The notes beneath the pieces were generated by a model that saw only the letters and a list, made by a program, of their open reading frames with translations, ran no database searches and was not told the DNA's origin. Positions 46,592 through 57,228 of a stretch of 64,000 nt of DNA are shown in pieces. The DNA is from Haemonchus contortus (lineage: Eukaryota > Nematoda > Chromadorea > Rhabditida > Trichostrongylidae), in NCBI GenBank assembly GCA_000469685.2, contig LS997563.1, positions 29,529,897-29,593,896 of the forward strand, in the 5' to 3' direction. The position numbers and the translations under genes were made by a program. Position 1 is the stretch's first letter. Each line of letters starts with the position of its first letter.

Positions 46592-47137
46592 CTTACTTAG
46601 ATACATAGACGACCCGACCATCAGCCCGGCGATTGGCCTTGCGCGGGTCCCAAGTTCTTTTCCATTGTTCTCGATCTTGAGCTCTGGTTACCCAGTGCGT
46701 AGTCACCCTAAAGGACTCCGGATCATAGACGTTGTTTCGATAAGCTAGAGGATCTGCCCATCGTAAAGGAGGACGGCCATGCGGCCGCTTCTTCTCTCGC
46801 GGGTACCATCGTATAGTGGCCGAGCTCCATCGTCCATCCTCTCTTCTCATTAGGTGTCCGGCAAATCTGTGCTTCGCGTCATCGACTTCAACTAGAACGT
46901 CTTCAACTTTAGACATTGCTCTGACGTCGGAATTATGAAGTTTGAGCTCTCCTTGCCGACTCAGCGTCAGACCCGAAAGACGACGCTCGATCGAGGCCTG
47001 GGTAGACATTAAATGTCTTTCTAGTGATTTCGTCAGACCCCAGGTTCCTCCCGCGCAGCTGAGGGCAGGCAATACCGTTGAATGGAATAAGTCTGCTCGA
47101 AGTTTGCAGTCCCTGGTGTCCTCTAGTACACTTCTTA
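46592..47137 (-). mobile_element. 5'-truncated RTE-type LINE insertion with 12-bp target duplication
   Basis: The minus strand encodes an open C-terminal reverse-transcriptase fragment (46593-47156 as a frame; element part ends at 47137) with RTE hallmarks: LRADLFHSTVLPAL, AGHLMRREDGRW, WYPREKKRPHGRPPLRW, DREQWKRTW. The 3' end is a short taag tandem. Both sides have taacaaaaacca on the minus strand (47138-47149 and 46580-46591). The open frame and intact duplication suggest a fairly recent insertion. It cannot move itself because endonuclease and catalytic RT are missing. Confidence 0.85.
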
Positions 47138-47509
47138 TGGTTTTTGTTACGATCAATAAAAATCAAAATTACTTTTTTATTCGTTTGCAAAAGGCAAGTT
47201 CATTAACGGGCATTTGCAAAACGCAGAATTGTGAAGTGCCAATGAGGGAAGTGGAGACAATTGGTCAACCAGTACCGGTCAGGACTTGTGAAAAGTTCTA
47301 TTGTTGCATGGAATGAATTCATTCCGAGCTCGTAACGAGATGCACATTAGTTTGATTAATATCGAGCTCCTTAGAGGAGAACCGTCAGAGAGCTTTTGAC
47401 GTGGGGCACCGAATCTTATAGGTCTCAACCGGTTTTAATGTTTTCTCTATGAAAAAAAGGATTGAATGCATCGACGTTTCCGAAGCCCTTGCTTCATGAC
47501 AGCTTTCTT

Positions 47510-47664
47510 AAAGGCACCGTTCGCGATGATTCAATGGACGGGCGTGTCGATGACGTGCCCGCCTCTCATTCGACGCCACGTCTGACTGTCTGACGTGACA
47601 TCGAATGAGAGGCGGACACGTTATCGACACACCCGCCCATTGAATCATCGCGAACGGTGCCTTT
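47510..47664. repeat. Near-perfect hairpin (foldback) element, 155 bp
   Basis: Arms of about 77 bp (aaaggcaccgttcgcgatga... and inverse) meet with almost no loop at about 47587. Only a handful of mismatches are seen. No coding capacity. Confidence 0.8.
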
Positions 47665-47939
47665 CAGCGTTTTTCAAAAACCATTTTTTAGTCAGATGAT
47701 CAACGTAGCAGATTAGTTGGAGCATTAATTGCTTCACTTCTCGTGTTTCTTGCAGGTTTTCCAGGGTATTTTGTTCTTACCTGACTAAAACCCGAAGAAG
47801 CCAATTCATAACAGAATAAGTCCAAAGAAAACTTAAGCAACAACTAATTTTTACCTTAACTTGGCTAGAAATTCGAAAATAACCTGAAACTGGAATGGCA
47901 GTGAATTCGAATGATTATTATTTACTATTCTAATGAAGA

Positions 47940-48246
47940 GGGCAGAGGCGGGGTGGTGACAAAAGGCGCACTTTCACACACGCATGGTCACGGCTTCGAA
48001 CCCCGAGCCGATATCCGCCTAGGCCAACCAAGCCTACCATCCCTGCGTGGTCGGTTAATTGGTACCAGACTCGTCTGGGAGGATAAAAGCACTGGCTTGA
48101 ACATCGACTGGCCGCAGCAAGTAATGGTATAGGTCACATACGCATTCAATACGCCATTACGATTTTGAATGAAAGTCGAATACGTGGGCGCATCCCTCAG
48201 GCAGGATTGATCAACGCCTCAAGACTTTAACCTTTATCCTTTATTT
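47940..48246 (+). mobile_element. tRNA-derived SINE with about 9-bp target duplication
   Basis: Full-length copy: head gggcagaggcggggtggtga, box B-like ggcttcgaacc, gcctaggccaaccaagcc, the block ggttaattggtaccagactc, the tacgattttgaatgaaagtcg segment and a ctttaacctttatccttta tail. The 9 bp taatgaaga occur at 47931-47939 and 48247-48255. It is longer than the 43719 copy because it keeps the ggtaccagactcgtctggg block. Confidence 0.82.
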
Positions 48247-48255
48247 TAATGAAGA

Positions 48256-49107
48256 AGCCTCAATGTGATACATACATCGGTGATCATTGGCTGGAAAATA
48301 TAATCCCCTCGTGGTCGACCACATTGACAACCATTTGGGATGAGTTGAGGGTCATCGGACAGCTCGAGTAAGAGCAAAGACTCCCAGCTGTATAGTACTG
48401 CTCCCACAAATCATCGCATGGGCCAATTCTGTATTCAAATATCGTTGTTATTCTGACTGGAAATTTAGTGTATTAGCAAGCGCCAAAACGAGATCGATGA
48501 ACATCAAGGGTTTTATTCATCGCCAGTTATGTTATGTACTAGAGTGTGCATCTATGAGTGCAGCTATGAGGGCTTTGAACAGAGATATGAATTTTTTGGC
48601 CTGAGCTGAACTCTTCAAGAATGTGGCCAAAGCGATGAGGTGGAATCGAATTATGAATATATGTATTATATTAGAATGTACAGCCCACTCTTAAAACCGC
48701 TCCGCCCACGGCGACTGAGTCGCGTTCGTTTTACTTGTTGATGCAGTCCTCACCCTTACTCATTTTTCTCGGTGTCTGGGTTGTTCCGAGGCCTAATTGA
48801 GAAGTTTTATTTTATTTTGTCCATCAGGTAACTTCTGTATTGCCTGAGGAACCATCTGGGCGGTGCACGCTGCGCTTCGATGTATGTTGTAAGTTTACAT
48901 CTGCTCTTTTCCTATCGTCCTATGCACTACTGCAATTTAATCACTCTTTTTCAACGACCTTTAATCCATTTTTTCCGCCTTTGTAACGTTTTTGTACAAG
49001 GTTATGAATTCTTTTGAAAAAGACTCAAGTTGAAAACATGCCTTACTACCGTTGCACAGGTTTATCACGCCTTGAACCTTACTTATTTCAACAATTTTTT
49101 GGCTTCA
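48256..49107. other. Intergenic stretch, no gene seen
   Basis: No recognisable coding or repeat structure beyond low-complexity AT. Confidence 0.4.
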
Positions 49108-49505
49108 AGGTTCTCGATAAAGAGATAGGCAAAGCAGCCCGTTTGGCCCTTCTGCTGGATGCATTCCCTTATTCTGCGATTGTTTAAAGGTCTCATAATC
49201 CCATTCAGGGAATGTACGTGGGGAGTCGCTTTAAATCCCAAGTGGAAGACACTTCCTTGTTAATATGTGGAAGACATTGGGAGAATATATGGATCAACTG
49301 TTAAAGCACACCATACTGTCACAGTTGCACGGCAGCCCTATGCACACCGTGTAAAGAACTTCCACCTGGGATTTATAAGCGACTCCCCACGTACTTTCGC
49401 TGAGTGTGATTATGAGACCCTTAAACAGAAACGAAGAATAAGGAAATGCATCCAGCAGGAGGGCCAAACGGGCTGGTTTGCTTACATCCTCGATAAAGAA
49501 GTCAC
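49108..49505. repeat. Foldback element with arms of about 150 bp
   Basis: The left arm (about 49108-49265) and right arm (about 49345-49505) are inverse copies sharing gcccgtttggccct, ctgctggatgcatt, ggtctcataat and acgtggggagtcgctt, separated by about 80 bp. Differences between arms indicate some age. The right arm is open on the minus strand (49294-49584), but no family is recognised. Confidence 0.7.
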
Positions 49506-51015
49506 GAATCCGTGTAAAAGCACCGTTCACTGTGAGAGCGCTCTGCCCATCGCGGGTTGGCCTCCTTGTTGACCCACTCATCACTTTTGGTCAAATTTTC
49601 TATGAATTCAAGTTAATTGTTCTGCCCATGGTACCGCCCACTCTGGTGTATATTTCCGGTTTTGTTTATTCTGCACTATGCTCTGACCGTTCATGGCAGC
49701 CACCCTGAAGCCGAACGGTTATCCGCTTGGTTTACGATTTTGCCTACTTAAGCGCTTACTAGTTGCTGTTTACCCTAGGTAACGACAATAATATTATGTA
49801 TCATTGCACCTGTCCTGTGCAAACATATTTCTATACGGCATCGATATAGTTACACACTGTTCTACTGGGAACAGCTTTCCATGGGTTTGAGGTGCCCCTA
49901 ATATGAGGACCCCATCCACGATAACCAGCTCAAGTATCTGATCCCGCATTCACGGCTGGTTATATAATCGTCGATAGTGAGGTCTGGTAACCGGAATATG
50001 CTCTTCGATCCCGATCTTCACTAAACTTTTTATTTGATTATCTTCCTGTCTTTACTCGATAAGGGAGTATCCTTGGATTTGGGCGTAGTTTTCAAGGAGG
50101 TGCAGACTTAGCAGAGACCACATTCATCGGGTTTTTCGACCTCTAGAGGCTGGTGTAAATTTTAGATCGTCGGGTCCCTAAAAGGTCTCCTGGAATATGG
50201 TCCTTTTCGGAGGCCGAAACTATGGCAGCCACCGCGTGGGTCCACCTTTCTGTCTGCAATCAGTCATCGAAAAACCACCTATTGTGTCTCGCTCGTGCCG
50301 GCGTTATTTTTTTCAAGTTTCAATTTGTTGCTATCCTGAATATGCCGTTGCTATAGGAACGTTTGCCACCTACCTTGTAATTTGCTATTTGTAACCGTTT
50401 TGAGCTAAATCATACGATTACATGTGAATATCAGCCCTCTACGGCAAAAAAAAAAATGACAGCTAATTTGAAATGATGCGTGAGCATGGAATGATTTGTT
50501 AAGGTGAAGGAGTGCCGCTTCAATTCGATCGCTAGCACTTCTGTAGTATTTACATCTAAGCTCTTTAGGGAATACTGTATCACACCGTCCCAGGTGAATA
50601 ACAGAAAGCCCCGTTGACCTGGCTCGCGTCGATATCAAACAACCATGCACGATGTTCTGTTCCAGAAACTTACGCAATTAAATAACCTAGCGATATTCTC
50701 GCATCACCCCAAGTTGACGCTGCTTTGTTCAATGTGCTTGTACTTTTTCATATAAGTCGTTTAATAGAAAGGATAGAAATTCTACTGAGAATTGGCTGCA
50801 AGAAGAATTCGTAATTAGAATTATAATATAGGATAATTTCAATAACATCACCTATTTAGTTAATGGAATTCTGAAGATACACAAAAATAACCAATGACCG
50901 ATAGTATGACTTCATATACACTCCTGTCTTTGATTTGAAAAATATTTCTATACTCTCTCCTAACCAAATATAATTTCCCTTCATATTCATATACCTTTCC
51001 TATATTTTCACTCAC
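49506..51015. other. Stretch without a supported gene
   Basis: The minus-strand frame 50405-50677 has possible splice signals but no recognised domain. Exons downstream of the candidate first exon at 51016-51087 would lie here; none is convincing. Confidence 0.35.
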
Positions 51016-51087
51016 CCCAAACCAAAGATGAGTCTCAGAAGAAGGTGTAGACGATGGTTTGTTTGGCGAAAAGGCAAAACGAGCCAT
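51016..51087 (-). CDS. Candidate first exon of an unrecognised gene
   Basis: ATG at 51085-51087 opens 24 codons (MARFAFSPNKPS...) ending exactly at a donor (GGG then gtgagtg) in phase 0. No convincing second exon was found, and no family is recognised. It may be chance. Confidence 0.25.
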
Positions 51088-51174
51088 CTTAATTTGTCTG
51101 CCTATTTCGTCTTTTTTTGTGTTTGCTTGTTGTTGTTTCTTATGCTCCCGTCTTCAATTTGTATCGCTTCACTT

Positions 51175-51313
51175 ACTGTACATCGGCTGTCCACCGCTAA
51201 TCATTGTGTAGGCGAAACGCGCATCCAAACAGCCACTACGATTCTGAATGGAAGTCGAATGTGAGAACGCATCTCGGAAAAGGGATGAATTGATTGACCC
51301 TAAAGACTATCTT
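51175..51313 (+). repeat. 3' part of a tRNA-derived SINE
   Basis: Keeps tgtacatcggctg, the cactacgattctgaatggaagtcg segment and a degraded tail. It ends directly before the mariner element at 51315. Confidence 0.65.
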
Positions 51314-51314
51314 A

Positions 51315-51891
51315 TTAGGTTGATGCATAATTATTGCGGATTTTTTCGAGCAAATTTTACTTGAAGAAACGATAGAAATATCTAGCAAAGACATGTTCAC
51401 ATAATTGCTTCGGAACATATCCACTATCTACGTCAAGCTGTTCTTCCCATTTGCTAGGCGGTCGGATTCCACAGGCGGAGAAGTTTCGATTCTTGGAGGC
51501 AATCCACGCCTTGACATCAGCCATCAAGCCATCCACTTCGCCGAAATTTCTGTTCGTTAACCAATTTTTCAAAGGGCGATTGACGTGATAATCCATAGGA
51601 GTATCTGTTGGTGAACAGGGCGACCGTAGAAGCAGACTTCATACCTTATCCGACTTTGGCTGGCCGCTCCATCGCCGAGAAGTTCGTTGAGATCACTTTA
51701 GTACTGTGCCACCTTCCAACCTTTCTCGAAGTAATAGGGCATAATGTGCCGTATAGAACATAACTTTCTAGGCATATTTCCATCGAGGAAAGCAATAAGA
51801 TTATCTCTGTTGGATACCTAATTCGATATTCAAATTGTGTTAAGAGAAAAGAAGCCGCGAAAAAATCCGCAATAATTATGCATTAACCTAA
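51315..51891 (-). mobile_element. Internally deleted mariner element, 577 bp
   Basis: Inverted ends ttaggttgatgcataattat / ttaggttaatgcataattat, with TA on both sides (51313-51314 and 51892-51893). The minus strand encodes a mariner transposase end (DYHVNRPLKNWL, GLMADVKAWIA, KWEEQLD, FARYFYRFFK; 51357-51596). An N-terminal remnant (YFEKGWKV) is joined through the same internal deletion seen in the copy at 2620. Only the C-terminal part is open, so it is non-autonomous. Confidence 0.88.
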
Positions 51892-52099
51892 TATTATTGT
51901 CTTCAGTAGTAGCTACCAATAGTCTTCCACAGGCACTTATTAGTTTGGAAAAAAAATCGTCAATAAAACACATTTTTTCTGTTCCAAGGGGCCGTGCCAT
52001 TCGACTCCGGGAAGACCTTCAGATATAGTTCCGATTTTTGATGTGATGCCGTAAGTTTAAAAGAATACTGGACATATACAATTCACCCCCCCCCCCTCC

Positions 52100-52256
52100 C
52101 CCAAAATTCCGTATTTTTTAGGCAACATCATCTTCTTATACTCACCCTCCTTCATGGTAATGTTCAATATTAAACTGTTTGAGGCTTCCATTTTCCCTGA
52201 AAGATCATGGACTGCCACACAAATAATCCTATTCCTGCACTGCGCAAATTGGTAGG
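52100..52256 (-). CDS. Possible isolated exon
   Basis: The minus strand is open between an acceptor-like tttgcgcag and a donor (gtgagtataa), with a peptide (ICVAVHDLSGKMEASNS) that looks protein-like and faintly recalls extracellular beta domains. No partner exons were found, so it may be a pseudogene fragment or chance. Confidence 0.2.
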
Positions 52257-52529
52257 GATTGGTAGGGAACCAACACAAAATGTGAGCTTAACCTCTTTGT
52301 ATTTGAGGCTATCATCAGCTGAAAAACAAATTGATATCACGGTGTTTGTGATGATTTTGGGCTTAAGGGAACGCTTTCTTTGCTAACCCTTTTATTTTTA
52401 GGAAAAGCGAAAAAAACGGTCGAAAGTACATCTATAACAGAGTCCCAAACCCACATACTAGTTAGGAATGTTCAAAACACAGAGCCAGACCATACTGCTT
52501 CAGAATCCCTTTGTTTTGTCCCGTGTAGA

Positions 52530-53266
52530 GTAAAGGATCAAGTTTTTGGTGCTAATCAGTCCCGTCTGAGGGATGCGCCCCTCGTTCGACTTCCATTCAG
52601 AGTAGTGGAGTATTGATTGCGATGTGGTCTATACAATGACTTGCGGTGGCCAGCCGATGTACAAGTCAGTGCTTTTACCCTCCCAGAGTCTGGTACCAAT
52701 TAACCGGCCGGTGCTAAGTGGGTTGGGGGGACCACGCGGCGCGGCTGCGGCGCGGCACCCTGCGCTCTCCAGCAATATAGTAGTGGGCCTGAGTCTGGGA
52801 AGGAATGGTAAGGTTGTACTGGTGTGTTTCGTGATTCAGAACAAACAATACAATGGATACACTTCTTCTGAGCCGACAAAACCTATTTTTTAAGCAGGGG
52901 AGGGGCTCCGGGGGGTGGGTGAGATGGGTGTCTCGTGCAAGAAGCTGAGATGAGATAAAAGTTGAACGTCCAATTGGCTCACCCACCCCGGAGCCCCCCT
53001 CCCCTTCCTAAAATAGGTGAAAAATACACAGTTACAACATAAAAAACTATGAAACGTCTCAAAACACCGTTTCGGGCCTGGAGAGCGAAGGGTGCCGCGC
53101 CGCAGCCGCGCCGCGTGGTCCCCCCCCCCAACCCACTTAGCACCAACCGGCCCCGGAAGGATGCAAGGCTGGGTTGGCCTAGGCGGATATCGATCCGAGA
53201 TTCCAACCCCTGACCGTGCGTGTGAGAAGTGCACCACCTGCCACTCCCACCTCCACCCTGAGCCCC
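52530..53266 (-). mobile_element. tRNA-derived SINE split by a nested MITE
   Basis: The head is at 53266-53145 (cactt...cacacgcacggtcagg, ggatcgatatccgcctagg) and the body and tail at 52709-52530 (gtaccagactctgggagggt, cttgtacatcggctggcc, ctctgaatggaagtcgaacg, caccaaaaacttgatccttt). They join perfectly once the 435-bp insert and one copy of its 8-bp duplication are removed. Confidence 0.8.
52710..53144. mobile_element. 435-bp GC-rich MITE with 8-bp target duplication
   Basis: Terminal inverted repeats of about 62 bp start ggtgctaagtgggttggggg. The same 8 bp aaccggcc flank both ends (52702-52709 and 53145-53152). The interior has its own hairpin (gggtgggtgag versus ctcacccacccc), which is a copy of the dispersed hairpin repeat. 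The 8-bp duplication suggests hAT type, like the MITE at 3181. Confidence 0.85.
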
Positions 53267-53806
53267 ATAAATGTGGAGAAAATGTAACTAGTTTCGGTCG
53301 AGAAGGCCAACTCAATGCTTTGGACCAGGATGCTTGAACAGTACTTAGAAGCGATCAGAAGGGTTTTGAAAGATTGTTACGGCCTTCCACGTTATTTAAC
53401 GACTTAAGGCATCTTTGAATAACTACGAATTGGCACGACGACAATTGTATTTAGTTGGTTATGCCCCAATTATTGCGATATTTCTAGTCGGTCTGCTTCA
53501 AAGTATTGGTGGAAGTTGAAGAAGATGAAAGATGGAAATGATTTGAGGGAATTTTATTGGGTTAGTTTACCGTGTGCATGTTGCGGAAATCGAGAAAAAG
53601 AAAATAGGCAGGCACGGAAGCGTGTTGCGTGTTTGTGGTGCGTCATGGCGTGCTAACTGCGCCGCAAGATCGACCGAGAGCAGAAAATGGTCTCCAGTAA
53701 GGCACTCGATGAAATTTGAATCTGGTTATAGGGTTTTATAGATTTTTTGCGATGGTTTGCTTTCAGCATCTATTTAAACCTTTAGAGATTCTTTCAGTTT
53801 TCTAGG
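53267..53806. promoter_or_regulatory. Upstream region of vha-4
   Basis: Non-coding. It includes gcgtgctaactgcgccgcaagatc near 53648-53671, shared in part with 46253-46280. A poly-pyrimidine acceptor (ctttcagttttctag) ends one base before the vha-4 ATG, consistent with a spliced-leader acceptor. Confidence 0.4.
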
Positions 53807-55810
53807 ATGGCAGCCGGGGCCATTCTGAAAACGACGGGGGCCGTCATTGCTATTTCAACAGCCATTTTTATCGGTGTAGGTGAGGTTTTCTGCATATTTT
53901 TCTGTTTTCGTTGAAAGTTCAAAGTATGAAATCAAGTGACCATTTCTCCTATCTTTAGGGCTGTACTACATGCTAACTGGCCAAGGCCACAGATTTGACA
54001 TTGGATGGTTCCTGACTAGCACTTCACCCCACATGTGGGCCGGCTTGGGAATAGGCTTCTCTCTATCTTTGTCTGTTCTCGGAGCTGGATGGTGAGCTGA
54101 GTTATCGTATTTTTATGAACTTTCTCGTGCTCTGATCGTGGCAGTTGCTTTTCAAGGGGTTGATGAACTTGTATCTTAAAGCGATATCTACCTGATCCCA
54201 TTGCTCAAAGGTTGATCTGTGATGTCAGTGCTTTTGACCGGAACTCTTGTTTACATCTCAGCTTTTTGAGTTGGGGTGTGTGTGGAAAGAACCAGGAATT
54301 ATGGAGTAATGGTTTCTGGCAACAATTTTCAGGGGTATCTTCACAACTGGCTCTTCTATCTTGGGTGGTGGAGTGAAGGCTCCCAGAATTCGTACGAAGA
54401 ACTTGGTCTCGATCATTTTCTGTGAGGCGGTAGCTATTTTCGGTATTATCATGGCTTTCGTCTTCGTCGGAAAGATGGCTGTAAGTAATTGAAATTTGGC
54501 AATTCTGTTTTTATGCAGTTTTTAGGAGCTGTTTTTCATTTTCTTCTTCTTTGGACATTTCATGTTGTTCTTTTTTACCCAATTAATGATCAGGGAAGTT
54601 ATGAATCCTGCATTTGACGAAGAAAATGCATTGTTATGGCAGCAATGGCAGTTAGTGCTTATTATTTGACATCGATACCTTACGTGAAAGGATCAGAGAG
54701 GGCTTTTGCCTTATTTCTTCGAATGTGCTTTGTGACTCTATTCTTGTGAGATACGGTCGATCATAGACAAATGTGTTTTTGAAACTCTACTGGCACACTT
54801 ATACTCGCTATAAATGAGTCACATCCAAAAGGCCTTTCCGCGCATATCGCGTTCTCAACAGTAGTTTTTTCTTCATGACTTGAGCATCACAGTTGGACTC
54901 AGTGAAATATAGTAATGGTAATGTGAGGCAACGTCCTTTAGCAAGCTTTGCCATTACTTTAAACCGCAAGTTTTGCTTCCTTTCATCATTGTCGTCTTGA
55001 ATGTAAAAGACCTTATTTTTAATTGTTCTGTAGATAAGCGGCCTTGTTTGTTCGGTTGGAAGGAAAAACTTTTCTTAAGGTATTCCTTCTGGTATTGAGG
55101 TAGTTTGAGCTCGCAGTTTCGCAATGAGTCTAGGTAGGAGCATGGAAGAAGCGAAGGAAAAGCATTAGTTTCCTTAGTGTCTGAGGCTAACTTCTTTAGT
55201 TGTTGAATTGTAGTTGTTTAGTACAACTGCTACTACATTCTCTTGAAGGGATTACGTGAATTGCACGGCATAAATGCCGAAACTTCTGACATTTACAAGT
55301 TCGCTTCTAAGAAGCTCACCATCTAGTCGAGATATTCAGGAATTCAAACGTGAAGAGCTCGACCTCTCGCAGCCTGACCAAGTGGCTATTCTTGCACGCA
55401 ATCTTGCTGCTGGATACATGATATTCGGCGGTGGCCTCACTGTTGGCTTCAGCAATCTCGTATGCGGCCTAGCAGTAGGTAAGGTGTCTCAGCTCTGTCA
55501 GTTTTTCTTCATTTCTTCTATATTTCTAAACCACAGGTATTGTTGGATCTGGTGCCGCTATCGCTGATGCTGCAAATCCCGCCCTGTTTGTAAAAATTCT
55601 TATCATAGAAATTTTTGCATCTGCCATTGGTCTTTTCGGAATGATCATTGGCATTGTACAGGTACATCTAGCCTTTAATTTGTAGTCGTTTCAGAGGGCG
55701 GCTCTCGGCTTTTTTTATGTGTCTTTAAGTGGGAAGTTGTTTTTCTCTTCTGGAATCCAATGAGAAACTCACGTTTTCAGACTAACAAGGCAACGATGGG
55801 AAACAAGTGA
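53807..55810 (+). CDS. vha-4: V-type H+-ATPase 21-kDa proteolipid subunit c''
   Basis: Part of the proton-translocating V0 ring of the vacuolar ATPase in endosomes, lysosomes and apical membranes. Six exons: 53807-53879, 53959-54091, 54333-54480, 55340-55478, 55537-55661, 55781-55810. Phases agree, giving 215 residues, the family's usual size. Membrane segments are clear: an N-terminal helix, then two helical-hairpin proteolipid repeats. The conserved acidic residues sit in [11 protein letters not shown] (Glu100) and [11 protein letters not shown] (Glu189); the [13 protein letters not shown] and [11 protein letters not shown] stretches are signatures of the ring subunits. It is followed head to tail by the TECPR1-like gene 1.4 kb downstream. 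Confidence 0.96.
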
Positions 55811-57211
55811 GGAGTTATGTATAGACTACTCCGAGTGAAATGAAACATTCCGACTGTATCATGGGTCGCTGGAATCGTTGTCCTCCGTGACAAATGTTTG
55901 AACCTAATTTCTTTAATCTTTTTACATACCTTTACTGATTCTCTTCCGGCGATTTTTGTTTCTACGCTGTGTGCATAGTTCCGGAAGAGTTCTATTCGAA
56001 CCAAACGATCTTTTTATTCATCTCTCGATTTGTTTAGAGATTTTTAATTTCATAGGTTGTCAAGTGCTTAGTCTGTGATGCCAGTTGTGTTAGATGTTCG
56101 TGCTAGTGATATGATGCTGTCTTCAAATTTATCGGCTCTTCCGTCCTGCGATTAACATCTGTATAGTGAATGAAAGATATTACTTTTTATACTTGTTATT
56201 CTTATAAGGCATGATCCTCTCGCTGCTTTTCGTTAATATCTGTCTTTTTGATAAAATGTTCACCAATTAGGCGCTTTCCTTGGTTAACGTTTAACATGTT
56301 TCGTAAACCTGGTTATTCCTTATCAAAACAGCCCGTTGCCCGTACAACCTCATAGCTAAGGAAAACTTTCCGAAGTGCAATTTCATTCAAGCTTTCTTAA
56401 GTCGAGGGGTGCTAGGTTTGGCAGTTTCGTAGCTCTCTTCAGCAACAAAATCATCTCCGAGAAAGCATTATTGTTGTTCTTGGCAAATCATATGTAAGGT
56501 GGTGAAACATTTGAATAGTGTCTTTACCGTTGAAGAACGTCTTCGTCGCGGGTAAGCATGAATGAGGTTATGGAAACCTTTTGTTAAATAAGTGGAAGTA
56601 AGTGGTATGTTTGAGTGAAAGCGCAGGGAAGTAATTCTTTCACCAGTGCCAGTTTCTTTTTTCATGTCTTTTTCATTTCGATTTTCGTAGCAGCGGTGGT
56701 CGGTATGCGTCTTGCGATTTGTTAGCTGGTCTTCTGCTACAAAATATGTTTGGTGGGTGATATGGGTGATGCACAGACCTACTCACCGCGTGGATCCGGT
56801 GTATGCTCTTCGTTTTGTTGAATTCGAATCTATATAAAAGGCAATTATGTCTTTTTTCCTACTGTGTTGAGTTCCATCTCTTTTCGCGCTGAGCATAAAC
56901 GCTTCTCTATATGTACAAAGGGGTGCGGTGTGTTGATGATGTCGCCTTTAGATTCGTGATTTCGAGGGTTCTAGTTCTGCACCTTACTTCAATATTGTTT
57001 GATATAAAGTAGCTCCAAGCTAGGAATTGGCTTCTGAGTAATGTTTGTGCAGGTAGACAGGCTTCTGTTATGCACATTTTCACGGGATCTGCCACTCTCA
57101 CGGTAATAATTCCTGAAAATTCCACCATTGGCGGTTTTCATCTTTGTTCGTTTCCTGATAGTAGTGGCAACCCACTTATTCATTTAGGTGAAGCTGAGAG
57201 TTTTATTTCAG
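55811..57211. other. Intergenic region between vha-4 and the TECPR1-like gene
   Basis: T-rich with no exon recognised. It ends in ttttatttcag (57201-57211), a strong 3' splice site with no upstream exon seen, so a trans-splice acceptor is likely. Confidence 0.45.
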
Positions 57212-57228
57212 TTGACGTTGGTTTGTTC

